Of a stretch of DNA of 6,880 bases, positions 6,845-6,880 are shown in pieces. A program made the translations under genes and the position numbers. Numbering within the stretch: position 1 is the first letter of the stretch; each line of letters begins with the position of its first letter. Where the stretch lies: NCBI GenBank assembly GCA_030631085.1, contig DAOVLV010000095.1, forward strand, positions 1 to 6,880. The letters run 5' to 3'. The notes beneath the pieces are model-generated. The model was given only the letters and a program-made list of their open reading frames with translations. It did not search any database and had not been told where the DNA came from. This stretch comes from Planctomycetales bacterium. GTDB lineage: Bacteria > Planctomycetota > Phycisphaerae > SM23-33.

Positions 6845-6880
6845 TCACATTTTCCGGCGCTGGGTGATGGCGTCGGTGAG
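6845..6880 (-). CDS. Possible C-terminal tail of an upstream gene (partial)
   Basis: Reading in from the window edge on the minus strand gives LTDAITQRRKM and then TGA (6847-6845), 33 nt before the orphan gene's start. A second frame is also open and ends in a TGA that overlaps the orphan start (ATGA at 6811-6808), which would suggest translational coupling. Eleven to 23 codons are too few to choose between them or to name a product. Confidence 0.25.
   Translation of the reverse strand, partial: LTDAITQRRKM

Overview
All credible genes in this window lie on the minus strand, so transcription runs from the high-coordinate end to the low. The content is a run of secreted or envelope proteins: an unrecognised exported protein (5444-6811), a complete heparinase II/III-family polysaccharide lyase resembling PL12 (3425-5377), and a very large modular protein that leaves the window still open (1-3213). 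The last carries a laminin-G-like domain, a carboxypeptidase-regulatory-like domain, a fibronectin type III domain and a second heparinase II/III-type lyase. The far right edge (6812-6880) may hold the last codons of a further upstream gene.

Organism: modest-to-high GC, Sec-type signal peptides on every complete N-terminus, and LamG/Fn3 modules fused to polysaccharide lyases suggest a glycan-degrading environmental bacterium. The PVC group (Planctomycetota such as Phycisphaerae, or Lentisphaerota/Kiritimatiellota) is my best guess. This is inference from protein style only; no marker gene is present.

Layout in transcription order: possible upstream tail; exported orphan gene with a good Shine-Dalgarno; a 66-nt gap filled by a REP-like palindrome; the PL12-like lyase, which starts at an ATG with its own GGAG rather than at the TTG upstream; a 211-nt gap holding a very strong 78-nt inverted repeat and a second small palindrome; and the giant modular lyase.

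Function: two lyases of the same superfamily side by side, both exported, suggest a locus for breaking down a uronic-acid-containing polysaccharide (glycosaminoglycan-like or another uronate glycan) by beta-elimination. The modular enzyme would add carbohydrate or surface attachment. No sulfatase, transporter, SusC/D pair or regulator lies in the window, so the substrate is open.

The most notable observations are the near-perfect palindrome between the two lyases, the Ala that replaces a usually conserved His in the modular lyase, and the abrupt composition change within the orphan protein.
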